DNA from: Acidiferrobacterales bacterium
GTDB lineage: Bacteria; Pseudomonadota; Gammaproteobacteria; Acidiferrobacterales; SZUA-150
Direction of reading: 5' to 3'
NCBI GenBank assembly: GCA_947258385.1
Contig: CAMYII010000052.1
Location: 43,453 to 107,452 of the forward strand
DNA: 64,000 bases
Below, in pieces: positions 45,579 through 53,600 of this stretch (positions are counted from its first letter, which is position 1; each line of letters begins with the position of its first letter). A program made the translations under genes and the position numbers. The notes under the pieces are model-generated. The model was not told the DNA's origin. It did no database searches and worked only from the letters and a program-made list of their open reading frames with translations.

Positions 45579-45937
45579 TTCTTTTGTCCTTTTTGTTTTG
45601 CGCGACTCGGTTGCGTGATCTTCGGCACCAGGCGCAAATGGATATTGCGTTTACCTTTGCGCAACGTGACAGTATAGGGCGTGATGCTGGTCACCACCGC
45701 TCCGTTGATCCGGCCGCCGAGCCCCAGCACACGGCCGTTGATCATGGCCAGCCTGCGTTCGGGCGAGATCATCGTCGACTCCAGCACTAATCCACGCCGG
45801 GGCGCGCTGGCACCCACCGGCTGCGTGGGGTCGACCAGCACCGCGTCCGGGGCGGCAACCGACACCCGGCCGCCCAGGAGCATTAACGCGGCGACCACGC
45901 CGATCCCGAGCATCGATTTCACTTTGCGATAGCTCAT
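45575..45937 (-). CDS. mshK: MshK-like periplasmic protein
   Basis: This protein of about 120 aa has a signal peptide (KSMLGIGVVAALMLLGGRVSVAA). A short domain resembling PilP/MshK follows: DPTQPVGAS, then ISPERRLAMINGRVLGLGGRINGAVVTSI and a basic tail (SRAKQKGQKK). Members are thought to link the inner-membrane MshI/J proteins to the secretin. The ATG at 45961 is an equally possible start; the initial Met choice is uncertain. Position between mshJ and mshL supports the call. Confidence 0.8.
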   Translation of the reverse strand: MSYRKVKSMLGIGVVAALMLLGGRVSVAAPDAVLVDPTQPVGASAPRRGLVLESTMISPERRLAMINGRVLGLGGRINGAVVTSITPYTVTLRKGKRNIHLRLVPKITQPSRAKQKGQKK

Positions 45938-45975
45938 GCCTATTTCTTTTACAAATATCATGCCACTTTTAGGTC

Positions 45976-46662
45976 TCAAACCCCGATCCAGCCCTCGTGC
46001 AGGCTCAGGGTGTACACGATCAGGCGCAGGCGCGACACCGGGTAGCGCTCTGAGACCAGCGTGACCCGCCCCCAGAACATCTTCCAGGGCATGGCCTCCA
46101 ACGCCTTGAGGTAATTCAGGATATCCAGGTATCCGCCTTTCAACTCGATATACATGCCGTGTTTGTAGATCAACTGCTCGGAGGGCTCCACGGTCTCGGC
46201 GCCGTCCAGCTCGCCGCCCGCCTCGACCAAGGGCGCCGGCGGCAGGCTCTCGACCTTGACCACTTCCAGCCGGCGGTTCTTGGCCAGCACCTGCTCAACC
46301 AGCTTGGCCATCTCGCGCGGCGATACCAGCCCTTGGGTGACGCCGGCCAGCGAGGCGTCGAGCGTGTGCAGTTTTTTTCTCAGCTGCGCGAGCCTTGCCC
46401 TGTTTTCCTTGTCCGGGTCTTTCTTGCTCTGGGCGATCAACTCCTGGATCTGGACCTCGAAATAGCGCACCTGCTCCAGCTTGGCATTGAACTCCTTCTC
46501 CAGCTTCACCTGCCTCGCGTGCATCGGCGCGAAAAAGGCGTTCACCGATGCCAAGACCAGCACGAGGATGATGCTGCCGAACAGCAGCGCACGTTCACGC
46601 AGCGAGCGCTTGTCGATCCACTCTCCGGCCTGTCTCAGGCTTTGTGCTAGCGGCTCCATCAT
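45976..46662 (-). CDS. mshJ: MshJ-like (PilO-type) inner-membrane protein
   Basis: This 228-aa bitopic protein has one membrane helix (about 25-45, RALLFGSIILVLVLASVNAFF), a coiled-coil stretch (about 50-115, VKLEKEFNAKLEQVRYFEVQIQ) and a periplasmic alpha/beta domain (KGGYLDILNYLKALEAMPWKMFW). This is the layout of GspM/PilO/MshJ, which pairs with the PilN-like protein encoded just upstream. It starts within the stop of that gene. Confidence 0.88.
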   Translation of the reverse strand: MMEPLAQSLRQAGEWIDKRSLRERALLFGSIILVLVLASVNAFFAPMHARQVKLEKEFNAKLEQVRYFEVQIQELIAQSKKDPDKENRARLAQLRKKLHTLDASLAGVTQGLVSPREMAKLVEQVLAKNRRLEVVKVESLPPAPLVEAGGELDGAETVEPSEQLIYKHGMYIELKGGYLDILNYLKALEAMPWKMFWGRVTLVSERYPVSRLRLIVYTLSLHEGWIGV

Positions 46663-47339
46663 GGTCGCCTTGTTGTCCGCGGCAAGGACCGTCGTCCATT
46701 TTCAAACACCGGCTCGTCCTCCGCCGGCAGGTCCTGTTCCGTCGAGATGACAAACTCGATCAAGGACTGGGACCCGGATTTGCCTTTGGCCTGCGGCCGC
46801 GCCATGTGAAAAACGCGAAACTCGGTGCCGGAGAGCACGTTCTCCTCGGCAAGCTTTTGTATGTAACGCGGCACCAGTTCCGGCTGCTTGCTGCGGCCCT
46901 TCAATGTCATGCGTTCGGCCGCGCCGGTAATATCAAAGTTCGTCAGCCAGAGCCCGGCGAGATGCTGTCGCGCCAGCGCGAGAAAATACCGGGAAAACCC
47001 CTCGGTGTTGCTGAACGCGCCTTTGCGCAAGAGCTCCTGCACGCGGTAGCGGCCCTCGATCAGCCGCTGCATTCTCTGCACCTGCTGCTCCAGCGCGCGG
47101 TCGCGCGGACGCACCGAGAGGCTGGTGTTGATGGTCTGAAAGCGCTCCAACACGACCGAATACTGTGCGTCCATCTCCCTGACCCCGGCCTCCAGCCGGC
47201 TGACCTGCCACAGGTTCAAGACGCCGAGCAGGACAATCGCCGTGACGACGGTGAGGCCGGCGAGCAGCATGGTGCGGGCGGAGAACTTCTGCTCCTGCCT
47301 GCGAAAACTGGGCTGGTAGAGGTTGATCTGCTGGTTCAC
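46659..47339 (-). CDS. PilN-like protein of the MSHA locus (second MshI-type gene)
   Basis: This protein of about 226 aa starts at GTG 47339, overlapping the mshI stop (GTGA). It opens NQQINLYQPSFRRQEQKFSAR, the PilN signature that binds the PilM-like partner. One membrane helix (MLLAGLTVVTAIVLLGVL), a coiled coil and a small periplasmic domain follow. Together with MshI and MshJ it would form the PilM-N-O-like inner-membrane platform. Confidence 0.87.
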   Translation of the reverse strand: MNQQINLYQPSFRRQEQKFSARTMLLAGLTVVTAIVLLGVLNLWQVSRLEAGVREMDAQYSVVLERFQTINTSLSVRPRDRALEQQVQRMQRLIEGRYRVQELLRKGAFSNTEGFSRYFLALARQHLAGLWLTNFDITGAAERMTLKGRSKQPELVPRYIQKLAEENVLSGTEFRVFHMARPQAKGKSGSQSLIEFVISTEQDLPAEDEPVFENGRRSLPRTTRRP

Positions 47340-48271
47340 GGCGCCGCCTCCTCCTGCCGCAAGGCGGCGCCCAGGGTCCAGAGGCAATCATAGAGCCGGG
47401 CCGGCGGCACCGCGACCTCGAAATCGAGCACCTGCTCCGGCGCCATCGCCGTCGCCGTCACACTGAGGTTGGCGTTCAGGTGCTCCAGCAGACCCGGAAT
47501 CTCCGCCGGCAGCGGCGCCACCACCAGATCGGCGACCGAGGCGAGGCGGAAATAACTGTCGTAATAATCCAGCGAGCGCTGCATCTCGAGCACGATGCGG
47601 TCCAACAATTCGCTCAACAGCGCGCCGGCCTGCAGCTGCTCCAGACCTACATCGAGCGTACGGCTAAGATAGAGCGCGCCCTGGCGGGTGATGGTGATGA
47701 GCCCGCTGTCGCGCGAGAACGACAACATCACCACACCGCGCGCGTCCTGGGGCAGCAGGGCGGCGAGATTGCGCTGCGCCAGCTCAGGGATATCGATGAT
47801 GTTGAGGTTGATGCCGCTCGAGGTCAGCAGATCCGCGCGCCGCTGGATCGCGTCGTTGCGGGCGGCGACCGCATAGACCGAGCGCGACCGGCCGGGCACC
47901 CGCTCCCCGGGCAACTCGAAGACCTCGATGGTGGCGTTCTGGATGGGGAAATCAACGAGGTCCTTGATGCGCCAGCGAATGGCGGCGCGCAGCTCCTCGT
48001 CGGGCACTTCCGGTGCCTCGGTCAGCAGCAGATTGTACTCACCGGGATCGAGCGCCGTGGTGCAGCGGCTCCTTTTCAGGCCATATTCCCCGGCGAACCG
48101 GCCGAGCGCCTTGCCGCGGTCCTCGCCATCGATCCAGGGCCGGAACTCGCACACCGTCACACACGGCGGCGCGGCGGTGCCTCGCCGCACCCGCACGACG
48201 CTGGCCCCGTGCCCGTGTAGGCCCACCGCTGTCAGCCCGGACTGCAGCTTGTTTTTATCGAACAGCGCCAA
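47336..48271 (-). CDS. mshI: MshI, PilM-like actin-fold protein
   Basis: This protein of about 311 aa starts at TTG 48271 with AAAGGAG nine bases upstream. It opens MALFDKNKLQSG after initiation, like other MshI proteins. It has the PilM-like ATPase fold: LTEAPEVPDEELRAAIRWRIKDLVDFP, VYAVAARNDAIQRRADLL, and DSGLITITRQGALYLSRTLDVG. It acts in the cytoplasm, binding the PilN-like tail. A 170-bp gap with an inverted repeat separates it from the pilin gene group upstream. Confidence 0.88.
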   Translation of the reverse strand: MALFDKNKLQSGLTAVGLHGHGASVVRVRRGTAAPPCVTVCEFRPWIDGEDRGKALGRFAGEYGLKRSRCTTALDPGEYNLLLTEAPEVPDEELRAAIRWRIKDLVDFPIQNATIEVFELPGERVPGRSRSVYAVAARNDAIQRRADLLTSSGINLNIIDIPELAQRNLAALLPQDARGVVMLSFSRDSGLITITRQGALYLSRTLDVGLEQLQAGALLSELLDRIVLEMQRSLDYYDSYFRLASVADLVVAPLPAEIPGLLEHLNANLSVTATAMAPEQVLDFEVAVPPARLYDCLWTLGAALRQEEAAP

Positions 48272-48303
48272 GTTGGCCCGCTCCTTTCGCGTATGCGTTC
48301 CAC

Positions 48304-48352
48304 GTTGGCCAGAGCGGTCCACACGTAACGCCTGCCGCGACGACTGGCCAAC
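48304..48352 (-). promoter_or_regulatory. 9-bp inverted repeat in the gap before mshI
   Basis: GTTGGCCAG (48304-48312) is perfectly inverted at 48344-48352, with a 31-base loop. It lies between the pilin gene group and the assembly gene group of the MSHA locus. It may be a leader structure, operator or processing site; no T run is adjacent. Confidence 0.4.
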
Positions 48353-48444
48353 CTACTTAAACAGTAGCAGAAAATTTCCAAATTAAATGGTTGTTGCTTA
48401 TGGAGTTTTCCCAACCGCCGCCGCGGGTATGACGCAGCATCCGC

Positions 48445-49554
48445 TTACGGGAAAACCTCACGCCAGGCAATGATTTTGAAGCCCACCGGCGCCGGCTTGA
48501 GCGCGACCGCCCCCATGACCCACGCCCGGTTCCTGTTAAAGTTCCAGCCCATGGTCACCGGGGCTGCCGGACTCACGGGGCCTCGGTGCGATCCCGCCCC
48601 GCGCACGCGGTTATTGGCGTTATTGCCGACGCGCCTGTTCCATCGCCGCGTCTGTCCCGCTAACTGATTCGCATTGGCGTTCTGGCGCAGGGCGACGGTG
48701 TCCATCACCCAGGCATTGTCGCTGGTGGTGGTGACCTGTACCGTCGCCAGATTCCCTGTGCCTTGGCTGTAATTCACGCCAAAAGCGGGGCCGACGATCG
48801 TGGTAAAGTTATCGAATGGATTGGTCTGATCGACGCCCGTGAAGGAAACCGCCCCACCCACCACGGCCGTGACGCCGCCTGACAGGCTCACAACCACAGG
48901 GTTGTTGCCGGTCACCGGAGCCAGCCGATACCAGAGCTCAACCCGGACACCGCCGTTCGTCACGCCCGGAACCGTATTGGAGGCGCGGAATAGCGCGTTG
49001 CCGGCATAGGTGACGCCGGTCACGGTGACAGTGGAGGTACGGATGGACACACCGACGACCAGTATGCGGTTGACCCCGGCGGCGCCCACCCCGTGGTTCC
49101 AACTCAGGTTGTTGGTGTTAGTTCTGCCGCGCGAACTGCGGGCATCGTAGGCGATACCACCACCGCCACCGAGCGCGCCCTCGACTATGGCCTCGACCGT
49201 GCGGCTGGCATTACCGACCCCGCCGGTGCTGACAATGCGTTTCTGGTTGGGGTTGGCCAGCGGATTGCCGAGCCCGAAGGCGCTGCCGTTGTCATCGGCA
49301 AAGAAGGTAAAGCTGCCGGCGCCGAAGTTTTGCGTGCTGGGCCCGGTGTTGCCATTCATGCTCCAGTCATAAGTCCCGTACTCCAGCCCCGCGTCGGCCA
49401 CGAACAGGGCGCGCGCCGCGTCATAATTGTCGGTACTGGCGCGCATATTGGCGCTGATCAGGAAGGTGACGGCGACACCGAGAAAGCCGACGATGACGAT
49501 CAGCACCGCGGCGACGATGACGAGAAAACCGTGCTGTCCCCGTGGACCGCTCAC
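48445..49554 (-). CDS. MshP/PilX-like pilin protein with added C-terminal beta domain
   Basis: This 369-aa protein has a pilin-like N-terminus (GQHGF then LVIVAAVLIVIVGFLGVAVTFL, no Glu at +5) and the PilX-type stretch DAARALFVADAGLEYG, all as in MshP. After a Gly run at 129-133 a second domain of about 210 residues follows, with RILVVGVSIR, VTYAGNALFRASN, RVELWYRLAP, VVVSLSGGVTAVVGGAVSFTGVDQTNPF. That domain type is found in secreted surface proteins but has no function known to me. Ordinary MshP is about 150 aa, so this looks like a pilus tip or adhesin variant. It overlaps mshO at ATGA. Confidence 0.78.
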   Translation of the reverse strand: MSGPRGQHGFLVIVAAVLIVIVGFLGVAVTFLISANMRASTDNYDAARALFVADAGLEYGTYDWSMNGNTGPSTQNFGAGSFTFFADDNGSAFGLGNPLANPNQKRIVSTGGVGNASRTVEAIVEGALGGGGGIAYDARSSRGRTNTNNLSWNHGVGAAGVNRILVVGVSIRTSTVTVTGVTYAGNALFRASNTVPGVTNGGVRVELWYRLAPVTGNNPVVVSLSGGVTAVVGGAVSFTGVDQTNPFDNFTTIVGPAFGVNYSQGTGNLATVQVTTTSDNAWVMDTVALRQNANANQLAGQTRRWNRRVGNNANNRVRGAGSHRGPVSPAAPVTMGWNFNRNRAWVMGAVALKPAPVGFKIIAWREVFP

Positions 49555-50054
49555 AGCAGGTTCCTCGGATTGACCGTGGCGCGGAAGCTCATATTGGTGC
49601 CGCCCTGGACCACCGTGAACTGCACCGTGATATAACGCACCGCCGCCGGCGCGGCGGTGGCGGTCTGGGTGTCATCCAGATAGGAAAAATTCAGGCCGGT
49701 GATCCCGTCGGCCAGGGGCACGGCGTTGCGCTCAAGGGTGGTGCCGTTGAGCGCATACTGGATCTGGGTGCCGCCAAAATCGCGGAAAGTGATCTGGGTG
49801 GCCGGCGCGATCGAGATGAGATCGGCCGTCGACGGCACCTCGCGCAGCTCTCGCGTCATGCGCCCCAACGCCACCCGCGCCTGCCAGTCGGCGTCGGTCA
49901 GATCGCGACCGGCGAAGTAGGCATTGAACCCTTCGCGCAGCATGACGCTGCCCAAAGCGGCGATGACCCCCAGCAACACGATCACGATCACCAGCTCGAT
50001 CAGAGTGAAACCCTGCGTGACGCGGTGCGCGGATGGTCTTAACCTGCGCCTCAT
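49551..50054 (-). CDS. mshO: MshO-like minor pilin (PilW type)
   Basis: This 167-aa prepilin is processed at QG^FTLIELVIVIVLLGVIAALG. The remainder resembles MshO/PilW minor pilins: RMTRELREVPSTADL, ITFRDFGGTQIQYALNGTTLERN, and ITGLNFSYLDDTQT. It is shorter than Vibrio MshO. Minor pilins of this kind prime assembly at the pilus tip. Gene order mshD-mshO-mshP supports the name. Confidence 0.85.
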   Translation of the reverse strand: MRRRLRPSAHRVTQGFTLIELVIVIVLLGVIAALGSVMLREGFNAYFAGRDLTDADWQARVALGRMTRELREVPSTADLISIAPATQITFRDFGGTQIQYALNGTTLERNAVPLADGITGLNFSYLDDTQTATAAPAAVRYITVQFTVVQGGTNMSFRATVNPRNLL

Positions 50055-50063
50055 GCTGCGCCC

Positions 50064-50510
50064 TCAGTACGCGGCCACCAGGGTGGTCAGGCGGGCGCGC
50101 TGTTCACCGCTGAAGGTGACGGTCACGGTGACCTCATGGCAGTCCGGATTGCACGCGAGTCCGGACACTGGCAGCGGGGTCGCGGTCGTGACGGCATAAC
50201 CCGCGGGCGGGGTGCAGATGGCCGGCGGCGGCCCGCCGGCGCAGGGGTCGGGGCCGGCGAGAAAGGTGGCGTAATCCGGCGCCATGCGCTTGTAGGCCAG
50301 GATCAGCTCCGTGCGTTCCTGCGCCAATTCCATGGCCTGGGTCATGGCGCCCGGTTGGGCGGCGCCGGACAGGGCGGCGGCGAAGGCCGCGAAGACCCCG
50401 ACGGCCAGGATGCCGGCGACGACAATAAAGATGATGAGCTCCACCAGGGTAAAACCGGCCCCGCGGTGAGCGAGGCGCCGGGACCGGCGCATGCGGCCAA
50501 ACGGTCTCAT
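50064..50510 (-). CDS. mshD: MshD-like minor pilin
   Basis: This 148-aa prepilin has the cleavage site AG^FTLVELIIFIVVAGILAVGVFAAF. A conserved MELAQERTELILAYKRM follows, typical of MshD (PilV-type). It also has a Cys pair (PDPCAGG and TPPAG region, then CNPDC) that may form disulfides. It overlaps mshC at ATGA and lies 9 bp before mshO. Confidence 0.85.
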   Translation of the reverse strand: MRPFGRMRRSRRLAHRGAGFTLVELIIFIVVAGILAVGVFAAFAAALSGAAQPGAMTQAMELAQERTELILAYKRMAPDYATFLAGPDPCAGGPPPAICTPPAGYAVTTATPLPVSGLACNPDCHEVTVTVTFSGEQRARLTTLVAAY

Positions 50511-50989
50511 TGCACCAGGACCCGGCCGGTTTCGCGGCTGATGATCAAGGTGCGGCTGTCGGCGCCAAGCGTCAACGTGACCACCGCATTCGCGCCCAGG
50601 GGCGTGCCCGGCAGCGCGGCATCGCTGTGGGGCACGCCCTTGCCGTCGAACACCAGGAAGTTGTTCGTGGTGCCCAGGGCGATACCGGAATCAAACATCA
50701 CATCGGCCACCCCGACCACGGGATGGGCGATGGTGGCGCCTCCGCGGTCGCTCATGTTGTAACTATTCACGAAGAAATTGATCCGAAAGCGCTGGCCCCG
50801 GCTCATGGACAACGACTGCACGTAGCGGATGTCGCCAGCGAGCTGCTGGGCCTGCGCATCCAGATTGACTTCGCGGTCCGGCCAGCCGGCGCTGGCGGCG
50901 ATGACCAGCACGGAGACGAGCAGGAGCACCATGACAAGCTCGATGAGCGCGAACCCGCGCTGCGGCCTCGAGCGCGAAAGGGCGCTCAT
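50507..50989 (-). CDS. mshC: MshC-like minor pilin
   Basis: This 160-aa prepilin has RG^FALIELVMVLLLVSVLVIAASA, with the +5 Glu, and a GspH/FimT-like body: AQQLAGDIRYVQSLSMSRGQRFRINF and FDGKGVPHSDAALPG. The start at ATG 50989 gives a leader MSALSRSRPQRG of usual length. It is the first minor pilin gene after the mshA terminator. Confidence 0.83.
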   Translation of the reverse strand: MSALSRSRPQRGFALIELVMVLLLVSVLVIAASAGWPDREVNLDAQAQQLAGDIRYVQSLSMSRGQRFRINFFVNSYNMSDRGGATIAHPVVGVADVMFDSGIALGTTNNFLVFDGKGVPHSDAALPGTPLGANAVVTLTLGADSRTLIISRETGRVLVQ

Positions 50990-51037
50990 AAACACACAAC
51001 AGGCGGTTACCGGGCCGGAGAACCGCCTGCCTGAGAG

Positions 51038-51060
51038 AAAAAACGCCCGTTTCACGGCGC
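51038..51060 (-). terminator. Terminator directly after mshA
   Basis: On the minus strand CGCC-GTGAAACG-GGCG is followed at once by six T, seven bases after the mshA stop. A second stem (CAGGCGGTT at 51000-51008 pairing with AACCGCCTG at 51021-51029) follows before mshC. Partial termination here would yield more major pilin message than minor pilin message. Confidence 0.65.
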
Positions 51061-51067
51061 CATGAAA

Positions 51068-51439
51068 TCAGGGGATGCCGATGCCCGTGAAGGTCGCGGT
51101 CTCACCGGTGGCGGTGCGGGTGACGGTACAGGGAACGGCCGCGTCCGCGGCAATTGCGCCCGGGGTAATGGCGTAAGCGGGGTCCAGACCGCCCTGCAGC
51201 GCGGCAGCCACGCCGGTGCAGTTGACAACCGCCACGCCCTTGGCGGGATTGGTCTTGCGCACACCGTAATTGATCGCCGAGGCCGAATTGAGCGCACCGG
51301 CCACGCCGTCGGTGGCGGCCTGCTGCGCCTCGGGGGCGATGTCCACGAATTGCGGCACCGCCACCGCCGCCAGGATGCCGAGGATCAGGATAACGATCAC
51401 CAGTTCGATCAGGGTGAAACCCGCGTGCAATAATTTCAT
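51068..51439 (-). CDS. mshA: MshA-like major pilin
   Basis: This 123-aa type IVa prepilin has the short leader MKLLHAG, cleaved before FTLIELVIVILILGILAAVAVPQFVD. A small globular domain follows, with two Cys (VNCTG and VPCTV) that can form the C-terminal D-loop. ATG 51439 has GAAGGAG seven bases upstream, one of the best ribosome sites in the locus, as expected for the major subunit. A terminator pair follows. Confidence 0.9.
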   Translation of the reverse strand: MKLLHAGFTLIELVIVILILGILAAVAVPQFVDIAPEAQQAATDGVAGALNSASAINYGVRKTNPAKGVAVVNCTGVAAALQGGLDPAYAITPGAIAADAAVPCTVTRTATGETATFTGIGIP

Positions 51440-51707
51440 CTCATTGCTCCTTCGCTTTTTCAGATGCTGCTTAAACCTTAGTAAAGCGCTGTTGTTTGTA
51501 AAGCGAGCCAGCCGCTGACAATGGATAAACGCGGACCAACTCCCCTTGGCCAAAGAGAAACATGCAAGCTCCATGCCAGGTGTATTGCGCCGGCACGCAC
51601 GCGAGCGCCTTTTCGCCGGGTTGGGTGCCTTCGGAGACATCGCACTACCGCGACGACCCCGTCTTTCACGGACCCGACACGCCGTCGGCGAAGCCGGTCA
51701 ACAATGG

Positions 51708-52289
51708 CTAATTGGAGGCCGCCGGCTCCCGGCGCCAGGCATAGGATTCGACTGGCGCCAGGCGCACGCCGGCCACGTGAGCGCGACGCTGCCGGGCAGA
51801 CGGATCATAGACCGGGCGCACGACAAAGCGGACGCGCGCAGGGTTGCTGAGCCCGCCGCTGAAGTAGGCCTCATGTCGCACACGGTAGACCAGGGTCCTG
51901 CCGTGGCGGTCGAAATACCAGACCCCGCCGTTGATGCCGGCCGCCTCGACGGCCGACAGTACCCCGATATAGTTGGCCGGCCGCTCCGCCAGGCGCTCCA
52001 TTGGGTTGCTGCCGGCGAGCGAGCGGATGCCGGCGGCGTTGCCGTGGGCGATCAGCTGCGCCACCTTGATGGTCAGGGCGCTGCGCAGGCTGCCCACCAC
52101 GTGCTCCATGGCGACCGTCTCCGCCCGCGCCTGCCATACCGGGACCTGCGCAAGGAACACCGCTGCCAGCGTCGCCACAATGCCGATGACGACCACCAGC
52201 TCGAGCAGCGAGAACCCGCGTTGGCGGGCGCGCGTCCCGGCGCGTGCGCTATGCCGGCCGGCGGCCACCGCTGCGTTGCGGTCATTCAT
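51708..52289 (-). CDS. Pilin-like protein between mshG and mshA (MshB/MshF position)
   Basis: This 193-aa prepilin-like protein has a long basic leader, then RG^FSLLELVVVIGIVATLAAVFLAQVPVW. The globular part includes EHVVGSLRSALTIKVAQLIAHGN and GINGGVWYFDRHGRTLVYRVRHEAYF. In Vibrio this place is held by mshF and mshB; the size and the pilin N-terminus fit MshB best. About 270 bp of mostly non-coding DNA separate it from mshA. Confidence 0.75.
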   Translation of the reverse strand: MNDRNAAVAAGRHSARAGTRARQRGFSLLELVVVIGIVATLAAVFLAQVPVWQARAETVAMEHVVGSLRSALTIKVAQLIAHGNAAGIRSLAGSNPMERLAERPANYIGVLSAVEAAGINGGVWYFDRHGRTLVYRVRHEAYFSGGLSNPARVRFVVRPVYDPSARQRRAHVAGVRLAPVESYAWRREPAASN

Positions 52290-52369
52290 AACATTGCTAT
52301 AGCACAAGCGCCTGGCGCACGCTGTTTAATGGGAATCTGTAAGAATGCCCGGAACGGCGGGCAGGCCGA

Positions 52370-53599
52370 TCAGCCACCGACACCCATGACATTGGCAAGA
52401 TTCCACATGGGCAGAAACACGCCCAGCGCCAGCATCAGCACCAGGCCGCCGACGGCGATGATCAGGACCGGCTCGATGGACGCACTCAGGTTCTTCAGAG
52501 CGTAATCCACTTCGCGTTCATAGTAACCGGCGACCTCCGCCATGAGCCCGTCGAGTGAACCGGTCTCCTCGCCGACGGAGATCATCTGCAGCACGATCGG
52601 CGGAAACAAGCCGGTGGCGGCGCCGGTGCGGGTCAACGACTCGCCGCGCTCGATGCCGTCGCGCATGGCCAGCACCTGCTGGCCGATATAGTCATTGGCC
52701 ACGGCGCGGCTGATGACCGTAAGGCTTTGCACCACCGGCACCCCGGCCTTGAGCGTCATGGCAAGCCCGCGGCTGTAGCGCCCGAGCGCCGCGCGAAACA
52801 GGATGCTGCCGACGATGGGAATCCTGAGCTTGTGCTTGTCCCAGCGGTAGCGCCCCGCAGGCGTGCGGATATAGGCGATGAAGGCGGCGACGGCCGCGGC
52901 CAGCCCGGCCAATATGAATGGCCAATACGCCACGGTGAAATCGGACATCGCGACGATCGCCCGGGTCGCCCACGGCAGCTCGGCGTTAAAGCCGGAATAG
53001 ACGTCGGCGAAGGCCGGGATCACAAACAAATTAATAATGAACAGCGCGGCGGTGATCGCCACGATAACGAAAGTCGGGTAGCGCAGGGCGGATTTCACCA
53101 GCCGCCGGCTTTCCATCTCCTGCTCCAGGTAGGCGGCCAGCTGCAAGAAGGCCTCGTCGAGGCTGCCGGTGGTCTCGCCGACCTGGACCAGGCTGACAAA
53201 CAGCGCCGGGAACACCTTGGGATAGCGCCCCAGCGCGGTAGTGAGATCCAGACCCGAATCCAGGCCCTCGGCGATGCCGTCGATCACCTTGGCGAGCGCC
53301 GGATTGGCCGAGGAATCGCGCAGCCCGCGCAGCGCCTGCAGGATGGGCACGCCGGCGCGCTGCAGGGTATACATCTGGCGGCTGAAAAAGACCAGATCCG
53401 TCAGTGCTATCCTGCCGCCGCCGGCGCGCCGGCGCAGGCCGGCGAACACATCATCGCTGACGCGGGCAGTGGCGATATCGACGGGGGTGATACCGCGATT
53501 GAACAACTGCGTGGCGACCGCGTCCGTCGAGACCGCATCCAGGTGGCCGCTGACCATCTGCCCGCGCTGGTCGCGTCCCTTGTATTGAAACGCCGGCAA
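52370..53599 (-). CDS. mshG: MshG, GspF/PilC-type platform protein
   Basis: This inner-membrane platform protein of about 409 aa has two T2SF domains (about 65-190 and 270-390) and three membrane helices. Typical parts are LPAFQYKGRDQRGQMVSG, FFSRQMYTLQRAGVPILQALRGL, VQVGETTGSLDEAFLQLAAYLEQE and MISVGEETGSLDGLM. TTG 53599, directly after the mshE stop, is chosen because it gives the family start; ATG 53623 is an alternative without ribosome site. Confidence 0.93.
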   Translation of the reverse strand: MPAFQYKGRDQRGQMVSGHLDAVSTDAVATQLFNRGITPVDIATARVSDDVFAGLRRRAGGGRIALTDLVFFSRQMYTLQRAGVPILQALRGLRDSSANPALAKVIDGIAEGLDSGLDLTTALGRYPKVFPALFVSLVQVGETTGSLDEAFLQLAAYLEQEMESRRLVKSALRYPTFVIVAITAALFIINLFVIPAFADVYSGFNAELPWATRAIVAMSDFTVAYWPFILAGLAAAVAAFIAYIRTPAGRYRWDKHKLRIPIVGSILFRAALGRYSRGLAMTLKAGVPVVQSLTVISRAVANDYIGQQVLAMRDGIERGESLTRTGAATGLFPPIVLQMISVGEETGSLDGLMAEVAGYYEREVDYALKNLSASIEPVLIIAVGGLVLMLALGVFLPMWNLANVMGVGG

Positions 53600-53600
53600 C

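Noticed and set aside
51439..51740. Sigma54 promoter for mshA
   Set aside because: A TGGCTC box is present on the minus strand, but the -12 GC element is not at the required distance.
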